This document shows positions 1 to 12,431 of a stretch of 64,000 nucleotides of DNA, piece by piece (position 1 is the first letter of the stretch; every line of letters begins with the position of its first letter). Position numbers and translations under genes: made by a program. The notes beneath the pieces are model-generated. The model made no database searches, was not told the DNA's origin, and saw only the letters and a list, made by a program, of their open reading frames with translations. This stretch comes from Erpobdella octoculata. Lineage: Eukaryota; Annelida; Clitellata; Hirudinida; Erpobdellidae. The stretch spans positions 8,128,043-8,192,042 of the forward strand of contig OZ022243.1 of the NCBI GenBank assembly GCA_963978895.1. Reading direction: 5' to 3'.

Positions 1-423
1 GTATGACAAATCCATCAAGATATAAGAGATTTTTTATCAACAGATCTTTCCAGAAACACAATAAGCCACGTATAAATCAGCACTTTGCTAAATTGTGTTA
101 ATAAATTAGATTACATGAAAGCTTGTTAGTGCTTTGTTAAAAATATAAGACTTGTAATTTTTTTGAATTTTCTTTGTGAACAAAAGTTTATAAAACTTAT
201 ATAACATCTAGTTAATAAAACATTTTTGTAATAAACACATTTGTTCAACTAACAGAAGCTACGAGGCTGTGCAAACGTGGTTTTTAATTATAATTTAATC
301 AACAAGAGAATTGTTAAAACAATGTTTTTCCAAATTCTCTTTATTTTGTAATACGGCAGCACCTAATTTTCAGAAAATGATGTTATGATGATAATAGCTT
401 ATAACATAGTAAAACATTCACCA
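1..423. other. AT-rich DNA, no feature recognised
   Basis: I see no coding potential, structured repeat or RNA gene here. The sequence is AT-rich with short homopolymer runs. Confidence 0.5.
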
Positions 424-517
424 TACTCCCGTTCCCGTTCTTGCTCACGCTCATTTTCTCTTTTTCACTCTTTCCTAACTTTTCCAGCCCATAAGACGTA
501 AAATAGATTTGCTAAAC
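424..517 (-). mobile_element. Helitron minisatellite-arm remnant
   Basis: The stretch with CCCGTTCCCGTTCTTGCTC, a pyrimidine-rich run and then a TAAAATAGATTTGCTAA motif matches the inner part of the Helitron arm at about 35.26-35.36 kb, which has the same order of blocks. Both Helitron ends are missing, so this is a truncated old copy. The assignment rests on similarity to other copies in the window. Confidence 0.6.
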
Positions 518-738
518 GTTTTTTGAAGCCTTCAAACGTTGTTAAGTAAACTAAATTTGAATTTTATTACAAAAATTACCTTTGATGGTCGTACATAGGC
601 ACTTTCGGCTTGGAAAGGTTTTTTAGGCTACCTGACTGTCTTTTCCTGTATGAGAACTACATCCTTGCTGAATTTCTTCAAGATTGCTCCAGCGGTTTGG
701 ATTCCTATAAGAGACAAACTCACAGACACTCATTTATA

Positions 739-940
739 TCTATATATATAAAAATGAATGTTTGTATGTATATATGTTCTTTATGCATTGCTACACCATT
801 CATCCGATCGTAAGGAATTTTTCACACAAGCTTGAGAGTCAAGGGGAATCAAATATAGAGAAAAACAAATTTGAAATCCGTCACAAAATGAGCGGAGCGG
901 AGCGGGTGAGTGAGCGGGAACTGTATATATATATATATAT
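739..940 (+). mobile_element. Helitron 5' end, truncated copy
   Basis: It begins TCTATATATATAAAAATGAA directly after an A at 738, as expected for Helitrons, which start with TC and insert between A and T. It then runs through a conserved block containing GAGAGTCAAGG, GGGAATCAAA and ATGAGCGGAGCGGAGCGGG. The same block recurs at about 57.94-58.03 kb, where it leads into the GC-rich 18-bp minisatellite. Here it stops in a TA-dinucleotide run near 925-965, and no 3' hairpin or CTAG end follows. It is a non-coding 5' fragment. The small reading frames across it are not genes. Confidence 0.7.
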
Positions 941-965
941 ATATACACATACATGTATATGTATA

Positions 966-1950
966 TAATGAAAATTATGCGGTGTTAAAATATTTTTTTT
1001 TGAATTATGTATTGTCCTCCAATATAAAGCTATGCTAAAAGTTGCAGCTTCCTAGCTAGTCAAAAAGCTGGTTAAATTTTACTTACAAGATTTCCGTACA
1101 GAGAAAACCACACACACACAAACAAAGATTGTAACCTAAATAAAAGTTTGTAAAAAAATAAAGCCTCAACTTGTAAGCTATAGGCCTACATTTACGCAAC
1201 AGCCATAATTAACTTTTTGTGTTTCCAAATAGTAATTTAAATTGCTTTTTAATAAACATTTAAGTAAATTTTCTCAGACTTACGTATATGTTGTAAAGTG
1301 TTTGTTTTAGTAGTAATCCATACACATGTTTTGTTTTTATTAGATATTTTCCAGTTAGAAAAATTTGTTGAAAAACTAGAATTAATTAGTTTAATACGCA
1401 AAACACCTCCAGCAGAAAACGCCTGTAGATTTAATTACAAGTAAGACGAGAGTTCTTAGGAGCAGCGGTTGGAATATAACTTTGAGGCGCAAAATTGAAT
1501 TTGATTATTTTTTATTTTTTAATAGGTCATTAATGAATCTTTATTTAATTTTTTTTTAATTTTTAATTTTTTTACAAATTTTCTTAATTTCAAATTAGCT
1601 TTGTAACAACTAATAAAATTAATTTCTTTTGAAAAAAACTAAAATATAAAAATGTGCCTAAATAAAGAAATACAAATATCTAAAAACGCAGCTCTGGTTA
1701 TAAAACCTGACAGTTCAAATAATTCTTTTACAGCTTAAAATATAAAGCAACTGCTTATTTTTTGGAATAATGTATAAAAATATTAAATTGTAGCTATGTC
1801 ACAAGCATTACTAAACAGTTTTTCTTTGAACTCAAGTATTCATATGATCAAACTCAGTCTTTGCAAACAAAAAAACTGTTGTAAATTGTAAATAAAGTTA
1901 ATTAAAACGTAACGGATCAAAAGTATGTTTTCATTTAATTTTTTTGTACA
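966..1950. other. AT-rich DNA, no feature recognised
   Basis: This is non-coding AT-rich sequence with poly-A and poly-T runs. No TSD-bounded element or open reading frame of note was found. Confidence 0.4.
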
Positions 1951-2216
1951 GATCTTGAAAACATAAGATATGACCAAGTATTCACAGGCATTTTGTTACT
2001 CTGAAATGGTTTTATTTCGATGTTATCATTTTTATCATTGCATTTAAATTTGAACTTGTACAAAATATTGAAACATAAACTATAGCAGATAATTGTGAAC
2101 GACTCTAGAGATTTGTCCTACATGTACACAGGACTATACAAACTGACACAAGTAGCGGCAGCTACTGCTGAGATCTTGAAAACATGAGGTATGAACAAGT
2201 ATTCACAGGCATTTTT
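1951..2216 (+). repeat. 45-bp direct duplication
   Basis: A segment beginning GATCTTGAAAACATAAGATA at 1951-1995 recurs with a few changes at 2172-2216. Both copies end in TATTCACAGGCATTTT. They are direct repeats about 220 bp apart, with unrelated sequence between them. This is either an old local duplication or two fragments of one dispersed repeat. Confidence 0.7.
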
Positions 2217-2629
2217 GAAGCAATCAAATATATGGTGGCCGAGGTATATCAGAACAATCACTCAAGCGCATATCCAGACCTATCATGAAGTAATCAAAAT
2301 AGATGCTGTAAATTGTTGACACATAATTTCTAATAAACTGCTAGATATACATTTTGGATTAAATGACACAGTTCGTCTATCGGGTTGCGGTTCTCACATT
2401 CAAGAAGTGTCTCAGCAACTCAAACAAGTCTTCTCTGAAATAATGGACAATGTTTTAAGTAAAAAATTATACTTTTTGGTGAATGAACTTGAACTCTAAT
2501 TAATCATTAATGGCACTTTGCCCATCTGATCCACGTTGGTTATAAAAAAAGTCTTCTGTCCAATAAGTAAACTGGTCGTTTATTTCATGTCAAAACTTTC
2601 GAATGATAGCTGCTGTTTGACAAATTTGA

Positions 2630-2880
2630 CAAATTTAAAGTGGCATAAGTCCTAAACGGGTTCAAGACCATTTGAACGGATGCGTCTTGAGTCTTTTCCT
2701 AAAGCGTTCAACTGTTGATGTGGCGGTGATCTCTGGGAGAAGCGTGTTCCATACTCTTGAGCGCTCTTTATTCTCCTTGCCGGCACGATGAGTTGAGATG
2801 ATGATGATGTCAGTCTTTTTCGAGCCGGAATTTCCTTCACTCTTTTCAAGCTAGAATCTAGATGTGTTTTCGCTCTAGCT
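2630..2880 (-). pseudogene. LINE reverse-transcriptase C-terminal fragment
   Basis: On the minus strand, about 2760 down to 2669 encodes RVWNTLLPEI followed by VERFRKRLKTH and a stop. This is the typical extreme C-terminus of CR1/Jockey/RTE-like LINE ORF2 proteins (WNxLP plus a basic FKxRL helix). The residues upstream lie in another frame (an IPARKRLTSSSSQ stretch), so at least one frameshift separates the two parts near 2765. The 65-residue open frame on this strand is therefore mostly out of frame for the conserved end. The rest of the LINE is missing, making this a 5'-truncated dead copy. The clade cannot be assigned from so short a piece. Confidence 0.7.
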
Positions 2881-2889
2881 TTAACCTGT

Positions 2890-4860
2890 CTTTCAGCTAA
2901 TTGAATTAAACATTGCTGTATGACAAAGTATCTATTTACAGACGTTTGCCAGGCTTATAAGGTTTACTTTATAGTGTGCTACTCTTGAAAATTATGGAAT
3001 ATATTTAATGGAAAGTTGGCGCTCTATTAGTAAACAAAAATCTTGTATTAAATAGATAGCTCCTACTTTATCAGTTTTCAATGATAAATAATAATATTTT
3101 AAACGATTTGTATGATAATTAATTTAGTTAACATTTTTCTAATGTTGCTAGTAGCAATCAAATGACAAATTGTACGCTGAAATAGTAAATAAATACACGG
3201 ATCAATTTCGTTAGTTCGCATGCGTGTATTGTCTACTACAATACACTAATAAAGCTTATAACCAAAAGATCGAAATAGGTTTTACTGTTGTTTTTATTTG
3301 CACTAGAGCAGTTAGGATACTTAAACTTAAGTGAAAACTATAGGAATTTCTTTAAAAAACCTGGAACTCAAAAATTAAAATTGTTGAACTAAATATTGCA
3401 CAACATAAGGTGCAATATTTATTTTCATTAAATTTAGATAAAATTTGAAATAAACTAAACTAGTTTTTCATTAAATTTCCGCTAGCAGACACCTCCGAGC
3501 AGAAAAAAGTGAAAGCTCAAATAGCTGTTTTTCAGGTTGTCGCAATGCCGCAGTCAAAAATGGTTTGTTGGGCCGTTGAGCCTTCATAAATCATAAATAG
3601 AGATATATATTTATACTAAATTAAAAAAAATTACAATTTAATCTGATTGCAGTTTTTTGCTTGTGGCAACAAATGGTTTGATTATTGAATGATTGTAGTG
3701 AAAGCATTTGGATTGTTAGGTTTAATGCAACAGAAAAACAAGCATATTTAAAAATAACTATACATGTCAAATACAAACTAGTTTAAAAACGTTACTATAC
3801 TATTTTTTGAAGTTTTGATTTTAAGCAACCGAGATCTTGGGAATAAAAAATAAATTATTATGTAAATTGAAATTTTGTTTAGAAAACTATAAATATGGTT
3901 TTTGTTTTGGACAATCTGCTATTGTTGATTGATGCTGTTGTTACTAATTTCAATATTTTTGTTTTTTGTTAATAACAAAAATTCGATAAACATTCGAGGT
4001 TTTTTATTATGATTTGAAAAACGTATACTGTTTTATACTCAAGTTCTTATAATATAAGATAATACATGAAATATAAACTGCCTCTGATGAAACGCTTCTA
4101 AAAAATTTACAATAAATCTGTCTTTAAGCTTTGAACACCTCTGTCAAATGAGACCCGATGATTTAAAAGTCTTTATGTTGAAAAACCCTCTTACTGCGGC
4201 GGCTTTAATTTTATCTTTAGTTTTTATTTACGGCATATAAATTTATAAAGTTTTAAAACAACTCTCGAAATTTGGGTAGTTTTTTGTTATGGTTATTTCA
4301 ATTTAATAATTGGGTTATACCAGAATGGGTCCTACAAAACCCAATGAGGATGATTTACTTCCATCAAATGGTCAACCAAATATACTGATTTCCAATAAAA
4401 ATATAAATAAATTACTACAGTTAGTGCCAGTTATGTAAAGCAAAATTTATAAAACTATCATTTAAATTTTTCCTAATCAACAAGTATTAATATTACCTTT
4501 TATAATGTCTTTATCGGCACACTTTGTTTATCTAAATGTAACTATAACTATTTCAAATTATTGTTTTCATTTAACCACGTTTTTTTATAATTATTTGCTT
4601 TGGTTATTAAACCACCATCTTAATAAAATAAAATAAAACATTTTTTACACAGATTTACATATCTAATTCCAAACCTAGTTATATGTATGTGCGTTTAATA
4701 AAACTGTTCTAAAATAATTACATTACAATTTTTAAAGGTGTATAAACAATTAATTTAAAATGCTAAATATTCTAGAATCACAAAAAAAGAAGCTACCGAA
4801 ATCTTGCAATTTCAAACAGCTTTGATTTATACGCTTTTTTTAATTGTTTTAAGTCATTTG
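2890..4860. other. AT-rich intergenic-like DNA
   Basis: No genes are seen. A CAGACACCTCC-type motif at about 3486, with relatives at 7.61, 17.66, 22.93 and 24.33 kb, hints at old DNA-transposon ends, but no pair of termini could be closed. Confidence 0.35.
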
Positions 4861-4869
4861 CTTGATGTC

Positions 4870-4926
4870 TTATCAAAGTCATTTGAACTTTTTTCAAAGT
4901 CATTTGATTTTTTTTCAAAGTCATTA
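4870..4926 (+). repeat. Short tandem repeat of TCAAAGTCATTTGA unit
   Basis: Three units sharing TCAAAGTCATT lie head to tail, separated by T-rich spacers of changing length. This is a small imperfect minisatellite with no coding role. Confidence 0.65.
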
Positions 4927-6339
4927 TTTGTTCAACTGGAAAAACCATATTTTTTAATTTAAAAATTGTTCGTTTTATTGTTTTTTTTATTTAAATATTT
5001 TGATCTCTAAGATGAACAAACTTATTGATTAAAAATATATTTGTTTAATAGCTTTAATACAATTTATTTAAATAAACTTACTTTGAATTCAGAAACCAAA
5101 AAAATAAAAACATCTCTAGCTAAGCTCTTTAAAATTTATAAATAATAAATTTTTGAGCACTTTCTGCAGCGGCGGGTTATAAATCATCTTTTATGGCGAA
5201 GAGAGTAATTGTGAATGTCCGATGATCGTACTTTGTAAGTTAAGAATATGGGTGGTAACAAACCCTTATCAAGATTCAAGACTGAGCCCAAAAACACATT
5301 TTTAATTAAACTTATGAACACAAGCCAATTTCTTTTTCATTGGTGCAAAATGTTAAAAATGTTTTTGATTGTAACGTTTTTTGTGAAAACAAGATGAACA
5401 GACTTGGGAAGTCATACTTGGTTTTTTTAAATATTGGAGCTGGTCTGCCTGACCTTGCAATATCTTTGCAACAGTGAACAAACGCAATATTATATGACAC
5501 TAATTCTGTGTTTAACAAAAAAGTCTTTAATTTTTAGTTCACTGAACAGTTAACCTATTTTGCGTTTAAAACTTTTGATTAAAAAAACTAAATAACAAAC
5601 AACTCTAATTTTATTTTTTTTTGAAAACACTTCCATAAGAAAGTCAGTACAAAATAATTAAAACAAACCGTTGTTGGTCTGTCTACGCTCTTATTTATAC
5701 TTTTATATTTTTAAATGGCAACACCACTCCTACCTGTTTTATAATGTTTTTGAAAAACTGTTTTTACACTGTAATAGGTGGAAGCAATTAAATATAAACA
5801 AATGAACGTCTTGCCAATTTTTTTAGTTTTCATATATTTTATCACAATGATAAATAAAACACCAATTTACAAAGAAATATACTAAATCCATTTTTAGACT
5901 GTTGGATAAAATACTGAGAAACAAAACTTGTTTAAAACTAATTGATTGACATGTAAGCAAGAAATTAAACTGAAGATTTTTTACCAAATTTTAATAATTT
6001 TAACAACTTTTTTATTATTATTAGAAAAATATTCTAAAAAACAACAAACACATTTTTTTACAAAAACAGGTATAAATTACAATAGAAGTAAATGATTAGA
6101 AAGCAAAGAAAATTTCAAGATTGTAGTTACATATGGTGTTCCAACACAACATAATATTTTTACATTCTCATTGTATTACATAATTCAATTAACCTTACAA
6201 ACCTGTTTTTAAAGATCCTCATTTTATTAAATTTTTCAGTAATCATTTTATTTTTATTAAAAAGATTTTATTTTTTATTCAGCAATTTGTAAAATCAAGT
6301 CGTTTTATTTCATGTTTTAATTCTTTATATTAACTTTGT
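4927..6339. other. AT-rich DNA, no feature recognised
   Basis: Only short frames without recognisable domains are present. No repeat boundary was found. Confidence 0.4.
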
Positions 6340-6344
6340 TTTTC

Positions 6345-6545
6345 TGTCTGTTCGTCTGTCTGTCTGAATGAACACAAACCCATTTCCGTCATCCAATCGA
6401 TCTAAAATTTGGGCCATAGAGTCGTGAGGACCAAACATTAATGTTGAGATATTCACGCTCAAGCAAAATTGAACGCTTAGCTTAAAAAATCTATGCGTCG
6501 TGCTGTTGTGCGCTTGTGAAGATGGTGCGGTATAGGTTGAGCGAG
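6345..6545 (+). mobile_element. Possible degenerate Helitron 5' region
   Basis: A CTGTCTGTTCGTCTGTCTGT tract is followed by sequence containing CCATTTCCGTCATCCAATCG and TCTAAAATTTGGG. This layout (a TCTG tract, then a conserved ATCGATC...AAATTTGG block) resembles leaders of many non-autonomous Helitrons. The terminal TCTATATATATA motif is absent, so the call is tentative. Confidence 0.3.
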
Positions 6546-7015
6546 GTATCGAAGATTCGCGGAGAGATATTGTTATTAACTTTTTTAATACGCGATATTT
6601 TTTTGAGTTGTTATTTATATTTAATAAATATTAAACTATAACATATCCAAATTTCATTAATTTTTTGCTAGCATATAACATTTTAATTAGTTGGAAAAGG
6701 TTGTTCCCTGGGAAAGCATGTTAAGTGAAGAAGTTTGTTTGTTTGTTTAACCTTAAGTGTGTCTCTTTAAATTGGCAGATATGGAAAGGTTGCGTATATT
6801 TGCATCATACCTCAATAATGATTAATCAAAAATGAAAAGACTTAATAACAAAATGTTCCTTATTTATTTTATTATTGTTGGTTTAAAATAGTTAAAAATG
6901 AATGATAAGGTATTAAAAAAAATCAAATTTTTTACGGTTCACTTGTTAAATAATAATTGCATGCTTAGTAGATTATGAACTTAAATATTTTAAGCGTTTC
7001 ACATTTTCAGTGGAA

Positions 7016-7500
7016 ACCTTAAAAATATTTTTTTTTCAATAACGAAATTGAAAAATATCATCATAAACAAATAAATCTGCAAAATGTTAGTTCAATCTGA
7101 AAACGGAAAGTAAGTGAAAATCGATCACAAGATTAACCGATGGAATACTCCACGAAGAAGTTAAGTAAAATTGTATAAAAAACTTCCGACTCTTAGACTG
7201 TTGAAGTTTTATTTATAATCTTTTGTTTTTTGTATTTTCTAAAATTAGCAATTTTTAGAAGTCAAAAAGTGCTAAAATCTAAAATTTTTTCAAAATTTTT
7301 TTTTTAAAACGCTTATTATTTTGGAATAAATCAGTTTTACATCAACTCAACAAATCTAGTAAAGTTAATAAACAACTTAAAAATGAATAAAAATTACTTG
7401 GTTTGTTTGATATAACTGCAATTAGCAAATTGGTCTTCAAATAAGAAAAGGATAAATTTTATTAATTACACAAACAATTTTTTATTTCTGAAATAAAAAA
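7016..7500 (+). repeat. Dispersed repeat R1, continuous copy
   Basis: This segment includes CTGCAAAATGTTAGTTCAAT, GAAAATCGATCACAAGATTA and CTTCCGACTCTTAGACT. It is closely matched at 9841-10187 and then 11262-11447. The copy here is uninterrupted, so it serves as the reference for the broken copy. No coding potential or clear termini were seen. It is probably an old non-autonomous transposon of unknown class. Confidence 0.75.
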
Positions 7501-8400
7501 AAAACTCTAAAAACTGTCTTCTAAGTTGACCATTTTTTTAAACGTTTTGTAGTGTTTAATCAACAAATTGAAAAATAAATGTTGAAAAAATAAAAACAAA
7601 TACATTTTTAAGCAGACACCTTTACAAATGAGACAACTAAAGGATAAATAAACGCTGTTGATAATAACTTTACTAATAGGCTCGTCGTACACTCGCCATT
7701 TCGAAAACGGGTATTTCCTTCTATAACGCATCGTCGTCGTTATATTTATTACCATCAACACCGTAATCATCATTATCATCATAATTTCTGTATTTGCAAA
7801 CTGTTTAGGTCCCTTATATTGCGTTCACAGACAAAACTTAGTTGATTGTACTTAAATTAATAAATTGCTTATGATTGATTTTTTGTAAAACAGTAAAAAA
7901 CCTATCCTTTAATCTACACATTTTTGCACACAAATAAAACTTTCAAATTGGAGACACATTCTAAACTAACCATCTTGTGAAAACTTTTTTTCTCATTAAT
8001 TCTGTGTTTGCTTCTGAGTCTTCAAATTAAAATTCCAGGTGGCGTAATGATTAATAGATTTTACCCCCGATTCATAATTTTTTTTAGCAGTTAACGCTCG
8101 GGGTGGCTGAAACCCATTTTATGCCAATAGATCATACACTCTTAGTATTGCTGGCACGACCGTTACCATCGCCACCTTTTATATCATTGCCAAAAGCACC
8201 ATCACCAAAACGTTTTAACCGCAAACAATTTGTATTATCATTTTCAATGGATAATTAATATTATTTTATAACAAACTTTTTCATGTGTCAAATACTGGAA
8301 TATAAAACAAATAATTAATTTATTTCTAATGTTACGATCAAACAAAATAAAAAAAGTCAAATGTTATAAATTAATAATTATCTTACTTAACAAACCGTGA
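7501..8400. other. AT-rich DNA with a short hAT-like motif
   Basis: An AGCAGACACCTTTACAAATG segment near 7613 resembles AGCAAACACCTTTGTAAATA near 17657, with about 60 bp of similarity. It is probably a remnant of one dispersed repeat. No gene was recognised. Confidence 0.4.
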
Positions 8401-8414
8401 TAAGGTGATTTCTT

Positions 8415-8575
8415 CGCTCCCAGCTGCTTATTTCTAGTTAATTCTTTAGCTCTCAGCTGCTTATTTCCAGCTCATTTTTTCGTTTTCAGCTGCTTTCCGT
8501 TATTGCTAGTTTTCCCGTTTCCGCTTATTTTCATATTCCCGTTTCTGCTCGCTTTCCCGCTCCACTAATTGAAAC
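8415..8575 (-). repeat. Degenerate Helitron-type GC-rich minisatellite
   Basis: Repeated CCCAGCTGCTTATTTC- and TTCCCGTTTCCGCTTA-like units resemble, with heavy decay, the CCCGGTCGCTTTCCCG arrays of the Helitron copies at 35 and 58 kb. No ends are preserved. Confidence 0.4.
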
Positions 8576-9840
8576 CTGTTTTCAGTTGTTTCACGTGCCT
8601 TTCGATTTCTTACTTCAGCTTGTTTCAACACCACAAGTTCATGCTTGTATTTTAACATTTTTTTATTCGCAGATTATTTCCAGAATATAACATATACATA
8701 CTGCTCAAATTATTATAAGCTGTCTTTTTATTTTTTATTATTTGCTTTTAATAAAAATTTACTTTACCGAAAACATTTAAAGAAGGCAAGTAAATGCATT
8801 TCGTCACTGTAACATAAGGCTGTGTTATTTAACAGATGGCATAACCTTTAAAGATTTCACTCTATCATGCTTGCATATTACACATTTGTAAATTTGTGGC
8901 TTTAAAATATTTTGAATAATGTTGTGGTCCTAACAAAAAAAAAACAGTTTAAATAAAATAAAAAAACATTAATAGAGAAAAAAATGGCAAAAAACTGAGA
9001 AAAGCAAAAACTAAAAGATCGAAAAAAATCAATTTTTTTTCTAGTAACTCTTCAAATTTTAGATCAAAAGAACAAAAAAATGAATCTGATATATGAACAG
9101 GAAGCTTATATAATGTTATAAAATTAGCAATAAAAATAATCCTGCGTATTAATATAGCAGTTAAAACTATTTGACTATAATTTTCTGAAAATGTCATCTA
9201 CGAAACAAAAGATATAACGTTTTGGCACAAATGCAATGCAAAAAAACCCATTCTCTACTCTGACTATTCTTCGAGTTTATTTTCCTCACCAGCCCTCCAA
9301 AGTGTTTTATTATTTTAGAAACCAATTTCTAAAAATTAACTTAAAACATTTGAAATATACACGTGTGAGTCGGTTATTGTTAACAAACTTTGTCAGTTAA
9401 ACTATTTTGTGAAACTATTTAAAAAGATATAATCGGATAACACAAAGAAACATATTTCTTCCTCTTTAATGCATTTAAAAGTAGAAGTGTATTTTAATTT
9501 TTTTTCTTTTTTTTATCTTCTATAGCTTTTTAGACTGATTTGATAAATTTTTTATCATTTTAAGTAAGTTTTCTCATTCGTTCCATGGGTGAAGCAGAAG
9601 TTTAAAGTTACTTTGCCTTGAGACCTAAACTAAATAGTTCACTATGAACAACGTTCATAAGTTAGCTGAACAACAGCGTTTTACTGACTTTTCGCTTGAA
9701 CTGTTTGTCTTAAAAAAATAAAAAATTCAAACAATTAAATTTCAACCACAACCGCAACTTTTATTTAATTTTATTGCTAAATTTATTTTTGTTAAACTTA
9801 CAAAGACCACTTTAGCAGAATGTGGATTGTGTAATGCATA
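8576..9840. other. AT-rich DNA, no feature recognised
   Basis: No convincing coding region or bounded repeat was found. The 82-residue minus-strand frame near 9.0 kb is low-complexity (Phe/Leu-rich) and resembles no family I know. Confidence 0.4.
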
Positions 9841-11447
9841 AAAAACCTCCAAAATATTTTTTTTCTATCACCAAATTAAGAACTATCATCATAAACAAAT
9901 AAGTCTGCAAAATGTTAGTTCAATATGAAAACGGAAAGTAAGTGAAAATCGATCACAAGATTAACCGATTAAGTCGGCAAAATGTTAGTTTAATCTGAAA
10001 ACGGATGGAAAACTCCATGAAGAAGTTAAGTAAAATTGTATAAAAGACTTCCGACTCTTAGACTTTTAAAGCTTTGTTTATAATCTTTTGTTTTTTGTAT
10101 TTTCTAAAATTGGCAATTTTTAGAAGTCAAAAAGTGCCTAAAAACTAAAATGTTTGCTTATTATTTTGGAATGAATTAGTTTTTTACAGAGTGTTTTCAC
10201 CATGTATCCGCTGCTCTTAAGTAATAAAAAAATTCATTATGAAGATGACCCTCACGTTATTTGTTTTGTAGAATACAAATTATTTTTTAATATTTAATAA
10301 AAAAAACTTGCAAAACAATACAAAAGTCATGGCACAAAAAAATAGCAACTAAAAACCAAAAACTCCGAAAGGACGTTAATGTATTCAAAAATCATGAGCA
10401 TTAAAGCGTCAGCCTGAGCTTGCTGCATATTAAATTTGAAAATATGGATTTTATATAATTTTGATTAAATCAAAACCTTGAAAGATATTAAATCAGGAAA
10501 AATTTGATTAAATAAAAAATTTATTCAAAATTGAAAATAAGCGCTGTTTTAATCTACATTTCATATGAATCAAAAACTTATCAAATTTTTTAAAGCATTA
10601 TAATTATTACAAACAATATATGTACAGAAAAATCATTGTTTTATAGTTTTATCACGTTGTTTTTTTTCAAAATAGGTTTTTAATTTGAAATTGTTTAAAT
10701 TGAAATAAAAATTCTCTTTTTCATAACAGTTTTAATAAAATTTTTATTAAATCAACTCATTTAGTTAAATTTTTTTTTCATACTGTTTGCATGTTCAGTT
10801 TTGTTTTGTTCATTTTTTATTTGTTTCATCCACAGATTAAACGTTTGACTGCTCTAAAAATCTGTTATTGAGTAAACGTTTAGCAAAACGTTTTGTAGTT
10901 TTTAATCAACAATAAACATGTTTGCATTGTCTTTATGTAGAGAAATCTAAATTGTTATAGTTTTAATTTCTAAAAAAAGCTACTGCTTACACAAACATTA
11001 TATCTAATCGATGAACGTCTGCAACTAACAATGCATCTAAATCAAAATATAAAGTTGATGTGGTTATAAATAAACTGTATTTTTTGTGGATTGTTACAAC
11101 TTCTATGTGTTTTCTTACTTAACGTAATTAACAATGTTTTTGAGTTTTATTCATTCACATTTTTTTATTGACATAACCTAAATTGCCAGCTAAATTGTAT
11201 AGTCGGAAATCTGATACCTAGCTTCGTATACGGTAACCAATTCATATTGAATGTCTTTTTATATCAACTGAACAAATCTAGTAAAATTAATAAGCAACTT
11301 AAAGATGAATATTTTTTAGGCAAACATTCGTGAACCATGAATGAAAATCATTTGGTTCTCTTGATATAACTGTAATTAGCACATTGGTCTTTAAATAAGT
11401 AAAAGATAAACTACATTAATTACACAAACAGTTTTTTATTTCTGAAA
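9841..11447 (+). repeat. Dispersed repeat R1, interrupted copy
   Basis: Positions 9841-10187 match 7016-7345, and 11262-11447 match about 7346-7495. The roughly 1.07 kb between them has no counterpart in the first copy, so it looks inserted or gained. The left half also contains an internal partial duplication: CAAAATGTTAGTT...GAAAACGGA occurs twice, at 9908 and 9979. Short T/A motifs at the insertion edges are too simple to call a TSD. Confidence 0.65.
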
Positions 11448-11755
11448 ATAAATCTGTAGTTTGTTTTCAGACGTGGCTCATAGCAAAATTTTCAAGTAAA
11501 ATTAATAAAGTGTAATTCAATTTGTGTGTGGACGAAAGTTTTTGTCTTGATTTCATAATTTAAATCTAATAGTATTATTCAAATTACTATTCTTATAATC
11601 ATAGACGCAAGAAAAGTAAGTAACTGATTTCAACTACACGAAATGCACAAGCCCTACCGCATTCACGTCGTTGCCCGCTTAAGCTTACTTTTAAGTTCAT
11701 GCATTCCGTTAGTTAGAGGTGTTTCTTTGTTATGGTTGATTTTTATAACAAAATA
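11448..11755. other. AT-rich DNA, no feature recognised
   Basis: Nothing with a recognisable function was found. Confidence 0.35.
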
Positions 11756-12090
11756 GCGGGGTCACCAGCGTCCTGAGGTTTTTAGAAGGTTTTTTCTCTC
11801 GTTTCCTTTTACATCCGCGCTTGCTCTCTTATTTATAATTCTGTAGCAAGGCTAATTGTTAAACAATAGTTAAACGTCTAAATAAAGAGCAACCATAGAA
11901 TTAGTTTTTTATTTAATTTATTTCGCGTACTTGCAGGTATGCGTACCACCGGTTGTAAACGCTGGTCCACACCACCTTTATAAAGCTCGCGGTCCTTTTA
12001 GGCTTCCGCAACAGCTGCTCATCTAGTGGTAACGCTTTAGGCTCTCCAAGCGCTTTCAAGCATCTAGAACGTCATTATCCTCTCACTTGA
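11756..12090 (-). repeat. Repeat block with degenerate Helitron-like end
   Basis: The start (AGCGGGGTCACCAGCG, GAGGTTTTTAGAAGG, then pyrimidine-rich CTCTCGTTTCC) looks like a decayed minus-strand Helitron 3' end of the type seen at 34887. Then ATTTATAATTCTGTAGCAAG...GTTAAACAATAGTTA...AATAAAGAGC and CATCTAGAACGTCATTAT recur at 12937-13070. The two copies flank the SINE and LINE pieces between them, so this is a locally duplicated or repeatedly inserted unit. Confidence 0.5.
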
Positions 12091-12262
12091 TTTTTTTTTA
12101 TAATAGTTTATAGTTCTTTACACCAGGTGTTTAAAGACTCCAATGGCTGTATGTAGGAAGCACTTAAGTATTTCCTGTCGTGGATCAGAATTGATCCTTT
12201 TTACCTTTTCCTCCTCCTTTCTCCAGGCTCGGAACTAGCTCGCAATTAGCCCGGCGGAGTTA
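12091..12262 (-). mobile_element. SINE-2 copy a
   Basis: On the minus strand this SINE runs from a GC-rich head (near GGCTAATTGCGAGCTAG and GAGCCTGGAGAAAGGAGG) to AACTATAAACTATTATAAAA and an A-tract. Other copies in the window are at 31.39, 55.18 and 57.39 kb. TCACTT occurs on both sides (left about 12083-12088, right about 12263-12268) and is a likely TSD. It is inserted in a LINE 3' end. A possible Pol III B-box-like GTTCCGAGCCTGG lies in the head, but no matching A-box was established, so tRNA origin is only possible. Confidence 0.75.
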
Positions 12263-12269
12263 TTCACTT

Positions 12270-12417
12270 TGTTTTTTTTAGTTTATTATTGACTCATTTT
12301 CGATGTTAAAGTCACGTCATAAAATACAAATAGTCAACATAACGTCTGGAAAATAATAAAAAAAAACTTTTTTTTAGTTTATTATTGACTTTTATCACCT
12401 TTCGATGTTTAAGTCAC
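12270..12417 (-). mobile_element. LINE-A 3' ends, two truncated copies in tandem
   Basis: AGTTTATTATTGACTCATTT...AAGTCACGTCATAAAATA...CAACATAACGTCTGGAAA (about 12279-12365) is followed by a second, shorter AGTTTATTATTGACTTTTAT...GATGTTTAAGTCACATAAA (12378-12420). Both match the 3' untranslated part of the LINE-A copies at 13.07 and 14.21 kb. The second is cut by SINE-1. Confidence 0.7.
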
Positions 12418-12431
12418 ATAAAAAGAACTGT

